A stretch of 64,000 nucleotides of DNA from Apostichopus japonicus (GCF_037975245.1 NC_092579.1:7501001-7565000), one strand, 5' to 3'; numbered from the stretch's first letter, positions 1-13,700 are shown. Made by a program: numbers and translations. Notes: generated from the letters alone by a model not told the origin.

Positions 1-3
1 AAG
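1..3 (+). CDS. CCDC57: possible last bases of the preceding CCDC57 exon
   Basis: The window opens with AAG followed by GTGAGG, a consensus 5' splice site. The exon at 4715 needs two incoming bases to complete its first codon; AG plus its A gives Arg, the residue found before the matching stretch in vertebrate CCDC57. This fits but rests on three bases, so it is only suggestive. Confidence 0.3.
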
Positions 4-1802
4 GTGAGGGCATTCATAATGTCAAGTTACCTCTATATGGGGAAAAAGAGTTTAGTGGCAGAGTTGGTTTGTAGCCAGTATTGCATCGCAACATGCAACG
101 CACTTCTCACTGAACAAATCGACTCGATGTAGCACAGCTAGCTACGTGCGTACTTTTGTCAACAGGATTTGTGACATCCATTGAAAACTGTTGGACCGGT
201 GGAGTAACATTATACTAAACAACGCTCTTTACGCACCGGAATGTGTCGTAATCATACAGGCTACAGCGAGGCACTGCGAGTCATACACTTCATGCAGCAG
301 CTACGGTATGTTGCTCTAACTAGCATCCAACAATTTCCACATGTGGCCACAAACTCTGCACTTGTGTGTCGTGTCAATGTTTGTATTTGTATGATTAAAT
401 GATGCATAAAATATTACATATAGATCTCAATGACACAAGATCTCACCCACCTAAATGCCTATTACTCGCTCACAACTTTAAGAACCCCTGTAATAAGATA
501 CCATTAATAATTTCCCTATGCAATTTCATTCCTAAGTTTTATTCAAAGTTGAAATAATTTTCCCTTTTTCTTCAACCTCTATCGGCAAGTCAGCACAACC
601 CTGGCCAGTTCTGATCCTTTCCCATGACAGTATATAAACAACTTTCAACGCAATATTGACAATGTAAAAAAAATCAAGCTTCAGTGGCTACTTTGATGAC
701 ATATACAGTAGTTTACAGTTGAACGTTGTAGATTACAAAAAAATTATAACAGAAGCATGTAGTCAAGGGATCGCGAAAATTTACACAAGTTTGCAATGAA
801 GAAATTACGAATGTGGTACGAATGCACGGTTCACTAGCAACTCTCAATGTGCGGAGAGAACAAACATACTGTGAGATAAAATACTTTTAAGTTTCTGAGA
901 TGTTACCTTCCCATAACATTCATAAAATGTCTCATCTCAGAACAATTTGTGATCAAAAAGATGTTTCAAATGTTAGGTGACAATCTCAGAAACAATTCAA
1001 CAGTAACTTCCAATCATTGTAGCGCTTCTTGTCGAAACTTGTGACAACAAGGCCTAATGTTATGATATTTGAGTTCACACATATGATAGCCTACAGCACA
1101 AACTTCGCTATGTCTACACATGGGGAAGAAGTTGTTGTTTAACAATATACTTTGTAAACCACAGATGCAAGAATATTTCCAGACAATGGGTATGGGACAA
1201 TATTAGCCAATCAAATCACAGGAAATTTGTCATTGACTATCTATAGCTTGACAATCTCTGCAATGGAAATATTGTTAATTCTGTACTGTGCACGGTTGCA
1301 TGATTGTTATGATTTACTTGTTTCAAAGTCAAACAAATTCGATCATCGTAAGATTTGAAGAAATTTGGGATCTTTTGATAAGGTGTGTTTTTTCTTTTTG
1401 AAAAGAAAGTAAGATGTTAATTCCAAAATGAGTTTATGTTTTGCATATGGCTAGTTGTGACTACGTGTACTTGAGGTTTGTTTACAGTTGCAAAATGTGC
1501 AATTCTATTGCTGGGCAAAAATTGCTACACAAATTTGGTCAATTGTTATACAAAACCAATTACGAGTAGCAGTTCTTGCTACGCCAAAAAAGGCACTAAA
1601 TTGAACGCTGTTTAGTGGAATGTTTCCAGTCCATTGTTCTGTGACTATTTGTGATGTTCTACTGTGACCGTCATACAGGCCTTGATAAATACTTGGGTCC
1701 TCTAGCCTCTTCTGGTTATAATATCATAATGCTTGAAAAAGGTATTCTGGCAAGGTTGAAGATAATAATCATAACAAATTGTAATCTGATAATCAGGCAG
1801 TC

Positions 1803-1910
1803 ATTTTTACGATGCTTAATGACCTTATGGATTACAACTTTCACGTCGGGTGGCTTCCAGTTCAACATTTTAACTCAAATTCGGGATCTTTTCAATTTAG
1901 AAAGTCAATA
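1803..1910 (+). repeat. dispersed repeat, copy 1
   Basis: About 100 bases recur at 37001-37137 in the same orientation with scattered differences. The best-conserved parts are GTCGGGTGGCTTCCA and ATCTTTTCAATTTAGAAAGT (in this copy GATCTTTTCAATTTAG). No inverted ends or target duplication were seen, so the class of repeat is unknown. Confidence 0.6.
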
Positions 1911-2963
1911 TAAAAAGAGAGACACTGTTGTTATCAACTTTGCAAATTAATCCTTAATTCATATTGAGTGTTAATTGGCTGATGGAGTTGTGCCTTAATT
2001 TCTAATTCCTTAAGGAATTGCAAAGGCAAAGGAACCTACGAGATGTTTGTAAGCTGTACATGTGCATGTGTGTATGATACCTTGGTTTGCCAACACTATA
2101 AGGTACCATGTGCAGGTTGCATGAACTTCATACCTGGTATGTAGATGCCCCTTGTTGATTTCTTGCCTTCTTTAATTGTTGGTAGGGGTCAAAGTTCAGT
2201 TTAGGTCAACAGTGGTAGAAAGCTGAATACCTTGCAAATATTATTAAAGCTACCTCAACAAGTCCACCTTTGATGATTATCATACATGATATATGTAGAT
2301 CAGGCGCGTATCCAGGATTTTCAAACCCGGGGGGCGCGAATTACTATCTGAGCGGAGCGCCACCATCGGTTGGCGCGCAGCGTACAAGAAAATTTCTTAT
2401 TTTGATACCCCCCAGATCACCGGAAACGGCACTTCTCGGGCTTGAAATGACCAACCAGATGTACACTTTTTGCCTGAGAACCAAGTATTTCCTAATAGTT
2501 TTTTTTCCATCCATAACCTTTTTGAAGATTGTCAACCCGGCACACATCATGTTCGACCTGATCGCATCTCCTGTGGGTCTTTGCTTTTGTAGGTGATTCT
2601 ACGTCGCGGCCCACAATACCCGTCAGCCCCACTTTTCAAGGTTTTAAGCCCCATATTTGTTCAGAATTTGAAAATTCACATTTCTCGTGAATAAACTCAC
2701 TTCAAAACATACCCATAATGTTGTACAAAATTTCATCTATGGACAACCAATATAGAAAAACTTCCTTCAACCCCTAACAGACCGGTCAAAATTGCACGAG
2801 TACAGGGAAGTGTGATGCAGAATGTTGGTCAGAAATTTTCGAAACTTCAGACACAGTTAATTTATTGGTGTACAAATATTAAAACCTCTTATAACGGCTA
2901 TTATAAAACTTGGTTGAAGGAAATGAAAAAATAGCAGATATTTCCGAAACCGAACACTACACA

Positions 2964-3400
2964 CATAGGCGTAGGAGGCGCGGCGGCAGTGGCGGGAGCT
3001 AGGGGTATTGATCAGGAGGGGCGAGAATGGTCTGTAAGGGCGCTTTCGACACTATCTAAGCGGAGCGCCACCACTGGTTGGCGCGTAGCGTACAGAAAAT
3101 TTTTGAGTAAAGATACTCCCTAGATCGCCGGAAATGACCCTTTCCGGGCCTGGCTCATTTGCAGATAAACGAAGAATAAGGTGTCATCGCCAAATTACAC
3201 CAACAGAATGTGACAAATGTCAATAAGTAGATGAGAGCGCAATAAAAAAGTCAATAATCTAGAATAAGTAAAAAGTGGTAAAGAGCTGAAAAAGGCGCCA
3301 GCAGTCCATTTGAGTCCGTCAGGGGGGCATCCGCCCCCATGACCGTATGGACGCTCCGCCACTGCGCGGCGGGGGTGCAGCCCCTAATTCGCCATTACTA
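2964..3400 (-). mobile_element. truncated CATAGGCGTAGGAGG element, interrupted
   Basis: CATAGGCGTAGGAGG at 2964 is the reverse complement of the right end of the intact element at 23879-24251. After removing the insertion at 2987-3364 and one duplicated 8-mer, the sequence continues into GGGTGCAGCCCC, as in that element. The opposite terminus is not found, so this is a truncated host copy that received a later insertion. Confidence 0.6.
2987..3364. mobile_element. hAT-like MITE, ends CAGTGGCGG / CCGCCACTG, 8-bp TSD
   Basis: Starts CAGTGGCGGGAGC and ends GCTCCGCCACTG, imperfect inverted ends. It is flanked by an exact 8-bp duplication CGCGGCGG (2979-2986 and 3365-3372), as expected for hAT transposition. 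The interior has the core found in the CAGGCGCG family (GCGCCACCA...TTGGCGCG...GCGTACA...AGATCGC). No transposase frame; non-autonomous. Confidence 0.85.
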
Positions 3401-3710
3401 ATGTAAAAGAGAGTTTTGACATAATTGGACCTCCATGCTTTTTATACATCTACATGAGACATGTCGTTGTTTACATTAGCATCCCGCGGTATACTGCACA
3501 ATTTTAACGGAACGTACAGTACATGATGGCATGCGATGTAATAACCGAGGCTTGCTTATATGATATTGACATTAACACGTTGAGCGCGCGCGAAAATTTT
3601 TGGTTATTTTTTCAGGCAAGTCGGACAGTTTTGAGGCTTTTCATCCTGGAACGCCATTTTCATGCTCACTGATATGATGTGATATCTGCTGTTTGCGTTA
3701 CAAATTCAAA

Positions 3711-4045
3711 CAGGCGCGTAGCGAGGAATTTGTCAAGTGAGGGGCGAAGCCTGTAGGCAAATTATCTAAGCGTAGCGCCACCATAGGTTGGCGCGAAGCG
3801 TACAAGAAAATTTTGGGCGAAAATGCCTCCCAGATCGCTGGAAATGGCACTACCCAGGACCATTTGTTAGCGCGAAGCGTACAAGCAAATTTTGGCCAAA
3901 AATGTCTCCCAGATCGCTGGAAATGACACTTCCCAGGCCTTGTAAGTTGCATCTAAGCACTTTCTATTTTGAAATTACTTAGCGATATCATTTAAAAAAA
4001 TGCTGAATGGGGGGGGGCGGGCGGTCGCCCCCATCCCAAAAATCG
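3711..4045 (+). mobile_element. CAGGCGCGTAGC hAT-like MITE, right end lost
   Basis: Left end CAGGCGCGTAGCGAGG is intact. The core is present twice in tandem (about 3787-3860 and 3864-3937): GCGAAGCGTACAAG followed by TCCCAGATCGCTGGAAATG. The element runs to a G-tract/GCCCCC foldback near 4010-4035, but the right terminus CCTTGGCTACGCGCCTG is missing. Confidence 0.7.
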
Positions 4046-4714
4046 TCATGTTCCCCGACAACGCTGTCGAGTTCGAGACCAGCCACAGTTGGTTTCATAG
4101 CACAATTCTACACACGCGTTATGATAGACCATATATAGTATATATATAGATCATTAGTGAGAGAGGAAAATGGAAACGTCAAAAAATGGAGTTGTCGGTG
4201 TAAGGGGTAGGGTGAGTCACACATTTACGAAATCATTGATCCGTCACTGGCTACCCTTCAGCGCTGTAATGATGTCACTGTTCCTCTTTCTCTTCCCGAT
4301 GTCTTCGCGTTTTTCTTTTACTCCCTCCTTTTCTCCTTTTTCTCTCTTTCTTCATTTTATTTTCCCTTCCTTCCTCTCCTCCTCCTCTTTTTCCCCCTTT
4401 TTTCCTTTTTTCTTCTCTTTTTTTTCTCTCCTCTTTTTCCTACCCGGGGGGCGCGCGCCCCCAATGCCCCCCCCCTGGATACGCACCTGTAGATGCACGT
4501 AGGATGACTTCTAAACAGTAGATCAAGAAGTGAGGCAAAATGATCTTAGTCCTGCTGGAAGTGAGATGTAGGGAGCACCGTGCTAAAACAATACAACTGG
4601 ATCCAGGTTAATTACCGTTAGTATCATCGCCTTTATATGACCAAGGCAGCACATGTTGGGGATTTGTGTCCTAATTGTATCTCTCTTTCTTCTCTTTGAT
4701 TATCTTCCAAACAG

Positions 4715-7700
4715 AATTTCTGACCTTGAGCAACACATCCATGAGAATGATTTGAAACTGCAGAGAGCTTTAGAAGAGTTTAAAAGGAAGTAAGGAATAT
4801 GTTTTAAATGACATTAACTTCAGATCAAAATTGTGGGATATATGTCACTGACATAGTTAACCTCTAAAATGGACAATGTATAATTCAATACAAGGCACAA
4901 CTTTCTTCATCATCACAAAGATAGTGCCTTAGAAGTATCTGGGCCCAAATCTTTTTAAAACTTTTACAAAACTTCTAGTCTTTCCAGTGATATTTCTAAC
5001 TCTAGACTTAAAACTTGTCTGTTTATTATCCTGCTTTTAATATGTCATATCCGTTTTGACTTTAAAAAAAACTTAAAAAAAAAATGTGGTGACTAGCAGC
5101 TCTTTCATTTTCAATTCTAGTCCTGCTTAAATTTTTGTAGGTTATGAGAAGTCTTTCACCCTCTTTTGCACAACTTTATGGTTGGATTTTGTTTAACCTT
5201 TGATGCACCTAGTAACTTTTACCAAGAGCGGTAAGTTTGGAGTATGTTGGTTGGGATGTGTCTCCTGCTAAGATGATCAGCCTTTTATAGCAAATTGTGA
5301 CGAATAATGATTTGATTCGATAATCACTGTATTCCTTTGTTTCGTATGCATCGTGCAGACACAGCGAGTTAGACAGATATGCAAGGGAGAAAGAAAACGC
5401 ACTTTCTATGGCAAAAGAATGTCATATGGAGAGAGAGCGCCACCAGGAGGCAGAAATTAGGGAACTGCGTGCTCACTTGGAGCAGAAAGAGCTAGAATGG
5501 AGGAAAAATGATTGGAACCATCAAGATGAACTCAAAGAGAGAGATGGCAACATTGAAAAGTAAGTTATTTTCATGATTTCCACTTTATGTCGTTCAGAGG
5601 GTACATTTGGGACAACTTCAGAAGTTTGATGGTGGTGGTTTCTTCCGCCCCCGTTCCCCTGTAGCCATCTCCAACACTCCACTTTCAGTGTCCATGTGCA
5701 TCTCTAATTATAAATATTTCTATCAGTTCGGAGGATACATTTGTTATGTTGATGATGCTGGTGAGGGATGTACTGATTAAAAGAGAGCTTAAAAAACCCT
5801 GAAACCTGTACACTTTTACCAAGTACCAATTAACGATAATCACATTTACAGTTTAAAGGAGGAGATAGCCGTAGCCAAGAGTCAGTCAGATGCTCAGATG
5901 GCGAACGTCACCCAGGAGATGACGAAGATGAAGATGGAGATGCAGAGAATCCAAGAGAATGAAACCAAACTCTTATCACAGCTGAATAAAAGAAAGGAAG
6001 ATATAGAGAGGTAAGTCCCATGGTGCTGTGAAATGTTACATATGAAGAGGTTAATATTAGAAACCTAGGTAACTAACCCTCGACGAGTAGATTCAATAAG
6101 CAGCCGTGAATCCAGTCGCCCCTCTTGTCCTTGATCACCTTGTGCCGTCGAGTTGTGTCCGACCCCTGGTGATGACCATGACTTTCATCCTCCAATCCTT
6201 CCGGCTCCTGGTTGCCCCTCGCAGTCCATCCAGAGTCAGCCCAGTCGCCTGCTTGACACCATCCATCCATCGTGCTCGTGGCCTGCCCCTCTTTCGTGAT
6301 CCATCACCCATTCCCACCATTATTGATTTTTCCAGGGAGTCGTCCGCTCGCATGATAGTCTCTTAATATTGTCAAGTTTTTTGTTTAAAATCCTACATCT
6401 CACCCACAAAGCGATCAACGGGCTTGCCCTTCAATATATCACTGACCTTCTTACTCCTTTACGCCGGTCAACTACAGTTACGCTTCGCTCTTCCTATCAT
6501 GCGCATTTGCAATTAACTCCTGGTCCACGTACCCGCGCTCGTTACGGCGATCGTGCCTTTTCTGTCGCTGCGCCTTCTCTTTGGAACAAACTCCCATTTC
6601 ACGTTTGCGACTCTCCCTCCCTTTGTATTTTCAAGAGACAACTTAAAACATTTCTGTTTGATTCCTAGTTTCTTCTTTTTTCCCCCTTGGTTTCCTTTGT
6701 CTCTTTCCTACTTTGTAAAGCGCTTTGCAACGCTTTATTAAGCGCTATATAAGTGTAATTTATTATTATTATTATTAAGTTTAGTGACTGCTATCAATGA
6801 CATGTAACTACCAGCAATGGAGCAAACAGTAACGCAATATGCTGTAAAACCATTAAAATCACTGCAGAGTGTTATAAGAGGCAGAGCATAAACCAATGGT
6901 GCACAATCATGTGATAAATCATCGCTAAGTTGTTGTTTCTTATTTGGGTAAAAGATCTGCAATTGAATACAGCATGTCTTTGGTGTTATGTGCTTGGATT
7001 CAGGTACAAGAAGGACGTGACTCAGGCAGTGGTCCACCACGCTGAGCTAGAGAGAAGTAAGGCCCAGCTGGAGGTTGATTGGCAGAGGAGGTACGAAGAC
7101 GCTGAGAGAAACCAGTATAGTCGCTCGGAGGAACTGATTGAAAAACTCACCAGAGCCAGGGATGAGGTGAGTGTACCTACCAGAAAGAGCCTTACTTTGA
7201 ATGAGGGGTGACTCGTTAGTTATCTAGTCAGAGCCAAAGTAGCTATACTCTGTGTCATAAATCCCCACCCTCCTCACCAGAACATCATCAAAGTGAAAGA
7301 TTTGCTTGTAATGTGGGATGACTTGTTAGTAATGTAGTGAGAGGCCAAGTAGCTATACTCCTGCCTCAGATCTCCCCACATCCCCCCCCCCCCCACCAGC
7401 ACATCATCAAAGTGAAAGATTTGCTGGTAATGTTGGATGACTTGTTAGTTATATAGTGAGAGGCCAAAGTAGCTGTAACCTGTCTCATACCTCCTCCCCC
7501 CTCCCACCAGCACATCATCAAAGTGAAAGATTTGCTTGTAAAGTGGGATGACTTGTTAGTTATGTAGTGAGAGGCCAAGTAGCTTATACTCCTGCCCCCA
7601 TATTCCTCCACCACCATCACATCATCAAATCACTTGGATTCCACGACACTGGGCATGCGTGTAAATCTTATGTATTGGTTGGTTATGTATACCAGTCATT

Positions 7701-10700
7701 GACAGTGGAAGTCTTAACATATTATATGAGATTCGTGGAGCAGGCCAAGATACATTATATGATCTATTTATCTATATATTGTTTATATTTATTATTATTA
7801 TTATTTTTATGATATTTAATATCTATTTAGAATTGAGATATAACTTTGAATCATTCTAAATAAATCCTGTATCATTGAGTCACGTGTGTATATTACTCAG
7901 TCTAACTAAGAGGCCTCTGTTGAAACCATTATTTTCAAAGTTATGGTTTTAGTTTATAAGTGTATAAGCAGTACCGACCCCGCATACTCATGTACTTGTC
8001 TCTCTCGTTACTGCTCTGGTAGATCAAACTTACGCTCTGCTTCTGACACCACACTCCTCAATGAACCCAGTACCATCAGGACCCTCAAGTCAGCGGAGGG
8101 CAAATCTTTCTTGTGTTGCCCCACGCATGTGGAATAGCCTACCTGTTAGCATTAGGAGTTCTCGTTCTTTGTCCATTTTCAAGAAAGCTTTGAAAACTTA
8201 TCTATATTCTAAGATTTAGCTTTCTTTTTGTAAAGCGCTACGATCTTGATGTAGCAGCGCTATATAAGTGTCTAATATGTATGTATGTATGTATAATTTT
8301 CAAAAGTCTTCATAATTCCTTTGCAGGCTCTTGCTCTGGTGACAGAAAGAGAGAGAGAAATGACACAGAAGGATCAGTTATTGAGGTCAATAAAGACACA
8401 CAGAGATAATGCAATGGCTACTCTCAAAAAACACAACCTGAAAATCTCCCCAAATGAAGAATTGGTATGAATGTTCATTGTACAATCTTAGTTATTAATA
8501 TTCATCAGAGACAGGTATTTCCTGTGTTAGTTTGATTTCAATTGTTGGTAACATACTGCATTTGATCAACTTATTGGCCATAAGTTTATGAAACAAAATG
8601 AAAAAGTTTTGTTTAAGGTTAGACTGCAGACAGGCGCGTAGCGAGGAATTCGCCAAGGGAGGGGTGAAGCCTGTAGACAAACTTTCTAAGCGTAGCTCCA
8701 CCCTGGGTTGGCGCGAAGCATACAAGCAAAATTTGGTTGAAAATGCCTCCCAGATCGCTGGAAATGGCACTTCCCAGGCCTCGTAAGTTGCATCTAACCT
8801 TTTTTTACTTTGAAATTACTAAGGATATAAAAAATAAAAAATGCTCAAGGGGGGACGGTCGCCCCCTTTGCCCCCCTCCCCCCCCCTTGGCTATGCGCCT
8901 GACTGCAGATGATGAAAATAAGATGCCCTGCAAGAAGATTTTCACTTGAAGATCATGATGTAGGGATTAATAAGCAATAATTCTATTCTGAGATATTGTT
9001 GTCTAGACCTTTCGGTTAATTAGTACTAATATATACTTATACGTATAAGTCCAGTGTAAGCTCAAAACAAACACACATTTAATTTTAGAGACTTCATTAT
9101 TATTTGAAGTGAAACTGAAATAGCTTCATTATAATGAGTTTATGACATGGCAATTAATTTCCTGATAAATATCCACTAACAGCTGCTGTTTGTGTTTCCA
9201 CATTTAGAATAATATTAACACAAGCAATTGTTCCTGCCATATCCCACTTGTGTTTCGTTCAACTAGATTAGTGCATTGTTTCATATGAAGCCTATTAAGA
9301 AACTCCTCTCACCTAATTAATTTATCCAGTCACTAGATGGTATTTTATAACTCTAGCCCAGGTTGTTTGTTATGCAGATTAGCATAGGCCAAGATACATC
9401 AACTATCAAAGTGGTTTAGTCCAAGACCATATCGATAATATTTGTTTTGAAAAAGTCTTTTGAAAGTAAATTTTGTTCTCATGTATTGATGTTGGAAGAT
9501 ACATGCCTCTGAAACAAAACCAACTCAAGACTTTAAATTTTAGTTATGGCTTGACCAGGTTATCATCATGTCACACAAATTCCTTCACCTTTATGTTTAG
9601 ATCACTCCAGTGGAAGACTCAGATGAAAGAACAATCAGATCATTGGAGGAGCAAAATGATGCCTTGAAATCGGTCATTCAGAGGATGAGAGAGGAGATGG
9701 AGTCTCTGACACCTGCCTCTCATCGACCAGAGAGAGAGAACAGCAAGGATGGTGTATACACTGCCGGTAAGGAGCATTGTGATGTCACTAATGATGTCAT
9801 CGAAGCTCATCAACCTTTATCTCCCAAATAATCTTTGATATGCAAAAGTGAGGCACATTGAAAACTAATAAGATATCTGTGGAGTTTAAATATGTCAGAT
9901 AATTCATTGGCCATTAGTCAACTTCTGTCATTTTCCTGTGACTGATAATTAATTAATTTACTTTGTTTTAATTAGGTTATACAAAGAGCATGGAAAGGGA
10001 TATGAAACTACTGAAAGCAGAGAAAAGAGAACTGAGCGATGAATTGGAGAATTTGAAGAAGTCACAGAGGATGGAGACGAACGAAGCTCAGAAACAACGA
10101 CAAAATCAACAGGACAGGAATCTCTCAGATCAGACCAGAACCCACTCACAGGAAATAGCTGTCTTGAAACAACAAATTGCTAATCTGGAGTGGAAGCTAG
10201 GGAACAGCAAAATGGAAAGGTCACAGAATGATGTAAGTGAACAAGTATTTGTGATTCGCTGTTATACAAAGTTCTTGCAGAAAATCCCTTTTTTTTTTAT
10301 GGAAACTAAGTATACTAAAGAACATGCTCCTAGAATTAATGTATCCTCTTGAAAATAATTTGCTACTTTGTTGGTAAATACTTCACTTGCAATTAAAATA
10401 TGTATTTTTAAATTGTAAAACAAAAGCAAAGTGCAACATCTCACTTGACGGTAGCAAAATGTGGTTATAATTTGCTTATTTGACTTACTCTGTTACCATG
10501 GCAACATTTGACACAAATATTTCTATCTATGTTATGAATGTTACAGAAGTAATTATGCTTTACTTTTCGGGGAAATTTTCGAGAGTGTGGTGTTCTTCGT
10601 AAAGCACTGTGCTTTTTTGTTGCATTTCTAGCAAGGCATAGATAAGTTAAAAATTGATTGCAAACTAACTTCTTGTTTCATTCATAAAACCCAAAGTTAC

Positions 10701-13700
10701 AGATGCGGAGCAAAGATGGTTTTGAAGAAAGGGGAGCATTTCCACCGTCAAAGGGAAATCCAGACACAAACACTTCAGTTAGCGCAGTAAGTAATTAGCA
10801 TGTGATGAAAGGGAATCATCTTTGTAAAATGATTAATTTAGTGTTTAAATTAAATATATTTATATATTTAAATATATTTATATATTTAAATATATTTAGC
10901 AGGGAATACCTCTAAGTTTGATTCATTTTGACTATAAAAGTTCCTAAAATGTGGTAAATAAATCCATACCAGGAGGCAACGTCTGCAGGAAAGAAAGCGT
11001 TGGAGGAGAACTTCATCGCAGTGCTACGAACCATAGGAAAAAGAATAAGTAAACGATTGTAGGAATATAAGAAAGAATTATCATATATAGGCCTACAAAT
11101 TCAATCACGTTTTAGAGTCATCCATGCATGTGATGCCCAGGTAGTGGAATGAAACCAGCATATTTGGAGGATGTTCATAACAAAAATTAGAAGATATGAA
11201 CCAGATATCTTCATTATATTGGGTTGACTTCACAACTCTGAGTGATATTTGGAAATTGGACTTTTTCCCTTTTTTTGTGTTTTTTTTGCAGTAATTCTTA
11301 AATAATAATAATGGTGATTTATAATGGTGATTTTAAAGATATCAATGGGGTGTCTGGAATTTGCTTACTGTACAAATGACTTTCTAGGTGTGTCAATAGT
11401 TCCCACAGACACATAATGTAAAAGATAAACACAGGTCAATGGTTCTGGGGTGAATTGAAAAGTTGGTCAAAAACAAACACAATATTTGTTGTGACATGCA
11501 TGAGAAATGTTTGACTTATTTGTCCAGTTACAGGCAAAACTGAAGACAGCTATCCATCACATCAGTAGATTAGTCAAGGAGAGGCAACAGCTGATTGAAC
11601 TTAGCAACAGGCTGAGGTCAGAGGTCGCTAGATCAAAAACAACTCATCACAGAGTGGATGGAAGCCACAAGGGAAACGAGAAAGATGATATAGGAACGAA
11701 ACCGGTTTCTCCGAGAGAGATGGTGCAAAAGTTAGATCGTCAGCTGAATGCTGTTGAGCAGTTACAGTATTCACTTACTACTAAGGTGAGCCAAACATGT
11801 TCAATAAAGCAATTAATTTTCACTGCATATTTTATCTTGTTTTTGACCTGTAAGATTATTGCCATTTACTAAGTTACTCAATGAATGTAAACCCTGATTT
11901 TAACATACTCCCCAAATGCATTATTTTTATATATTTTTGTGTAACTCAGCCTGCACACAAACAGCTAGAGAGTACAGTGTGATTCAACTGAATTGCTCAT
12001 AATGTTTAAGGATTGGGCCATTCTAGTTAATTAGTGAGACCGTAATGGCAATATAGCATCGCAGCCAGTATGTGTATTCATTCTCATATTCAGGCATTTT
12101 GGAAATACACACTATAGATGCTAGTACAAGTTTAGGTACTCCTTCTCAGGCTTAGAGTCTAATGATGGTACTCACAGGAGCATAGCGAGGAATGTGCCAA
12201 GGGAGGGGCGAACATGTAGGCAAATTATCAGAGCTGTAGATTCGGCATTGGAAACTATCTAAGCGTAGCACCACCATGAGTTGGCGCAAAGCATACAATA
12301 AAATTTTGGCCAAAAATTCCTCCCAGATCGCTGGAAATGGCACTTCCCAGGCCTTGCAAGTTGCATCTAAGCATTTTCTATTTTGAAATTACTAGCGATA
12401 TCATAAAAACGTACAAAAAAATATGTCAAGGGGGGCATCACCCCCTTTGCCCTCCCGCCCCCCCCCCCCCTTGGCTACGTGCCTGGTTACTCATATTCAT
12501 ACCAAATGGAATTCTACTTGTACTCATACTCATGCTGTTGTACTCATTCTATTGATCTGGGCCCTTCTGGTCTATCTTGTAGCCTTTCTTTGCTGTCAGG
12601 GTTCTATTGCCAAATCCAGAGTTTAATCTAAATATTCAGAAGGGAACATTTCTAAATACCTTTAATAACTTTATGATGGACATGCCTAAACATGGAAGGT
12701 TTATATCAAATTTGGTAATAAATTCACATCATAAAGCAGAGTCTGCATTAAAACTTACATAAATGTGTGGGAGCAGAATTTTATTGCAGGGATACTCTCG
12801 TAGAAAAAAGAATAACTTAAAGAATTTATCGAATTATTCATCACTTAATAGGAACTGAAGATGATGCAAAAAGGGCTGACCAAGGATCAAGAAAGGTCAG
12901 AGGTCATTCAAGTTCAATTAAGCTCTTCTTCATCCTCGACACCATCTTCTCCTCCTCACGATGTCTCTCCTAGTGACACTCCATCACAGGACCCCCCAGG
13001 CCCACCAGCAAACACCCAAGGTATGCCAGTTTGTTTGTAGTGCAGATCACTTTTTCATTCCTTTATTTGCATTTATTTTCTCATTAGAATCAGAACATGA
13101 TAATTTTTGTCAGTTTCCTTTTCATGGTCTTAATTATCAGTTCAATCCTTTGTCTGTTTATGTGCGTTTGTATGTGTGTGTAATTTAATGTAAATTAGAA
13201 TTCCAATATACGATTGAGTTACACAAGTGTAAACATGTCTCTCAAGTAACTGTTGGTCAATTTTGAAAATCAGCAAAATATCACCACTCCTGGGTAGTTG
13301 TCACTGTCTGCATTGGGATCACAGCTTTAAAATTTCCAGACTATTTTGTGTTTTTATACATTAATGATACTTTACGCCTTAAGCAGACACAGCAAAATAT
13401 TGCAAGGCATAATATTACCATGTTATAGTAAGATATTAACATACACAATCTGATTGAATTTTGTAAGTGTGTGTCTGTTTTTTTCATGTCACCTGCATAA
13501 CATTCATACATAAAGAAAACTTTTAGTCAATAACTCAGTAAAATAAAAAAGTGTTGAATAGACTTGGTCATTCCAATTCCTTCTTAATATAGGTCAATGT
13601 TATGTTGTGGTTGTCATCATGACAAACTTAAAAGGGTCGGAATATTTCTGAGTTTCATGTGTATGGAGTGACAAGCATTTTTCATAACTGTGTTTGTAAA

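Larger units (their letters stand above)
2301..4489. mobile_element. composite hAT-like element, ends CAGGCGCGTATCCAGG / CCTGGATACGCACCTG
   Basis: The left end CAGGCGCGTATCCAGG (2301) and the right end CCTGGATACGCACCTG (4474-4489) are near-perfect inverted repeats. They are flanked by direct TAGAT (2296-2300 and 4490-4494). This is shorter than the usual 8 bp of hAT elements, so superfamily is inferred from end sequence and relatives in the window. It carries no transposase frame. Its 2.2 kb contains at least two other elements (2964 onward, 3711 onward), so its original size was much smaller. Confidence 0.65.
4..4714. other. long CCDC57 intron, transposon-filled from 2301
   Basis: No coding exon is convincing here. 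Bases 4-1800 hold AT-rich unique-looking sequence. From 1803 there is a dispersed repeat copy and from 2301 to 4489 a nest of hAT-like elements. A pyrimidine-rich tract (about 4290-4440) creates long Ser/Phe/Leu-rich open frames that are not genes. The intron ends with TTCCAAACAG before exon 4715. Confidence 0.6.

Noticed and set aside
4170-4502. 110-codon Ser/Phe/Leu-rich open frame
   Set aside because: Produced by a pyrimidine-rich tract inside a transposon nest; no splice sites or homology.
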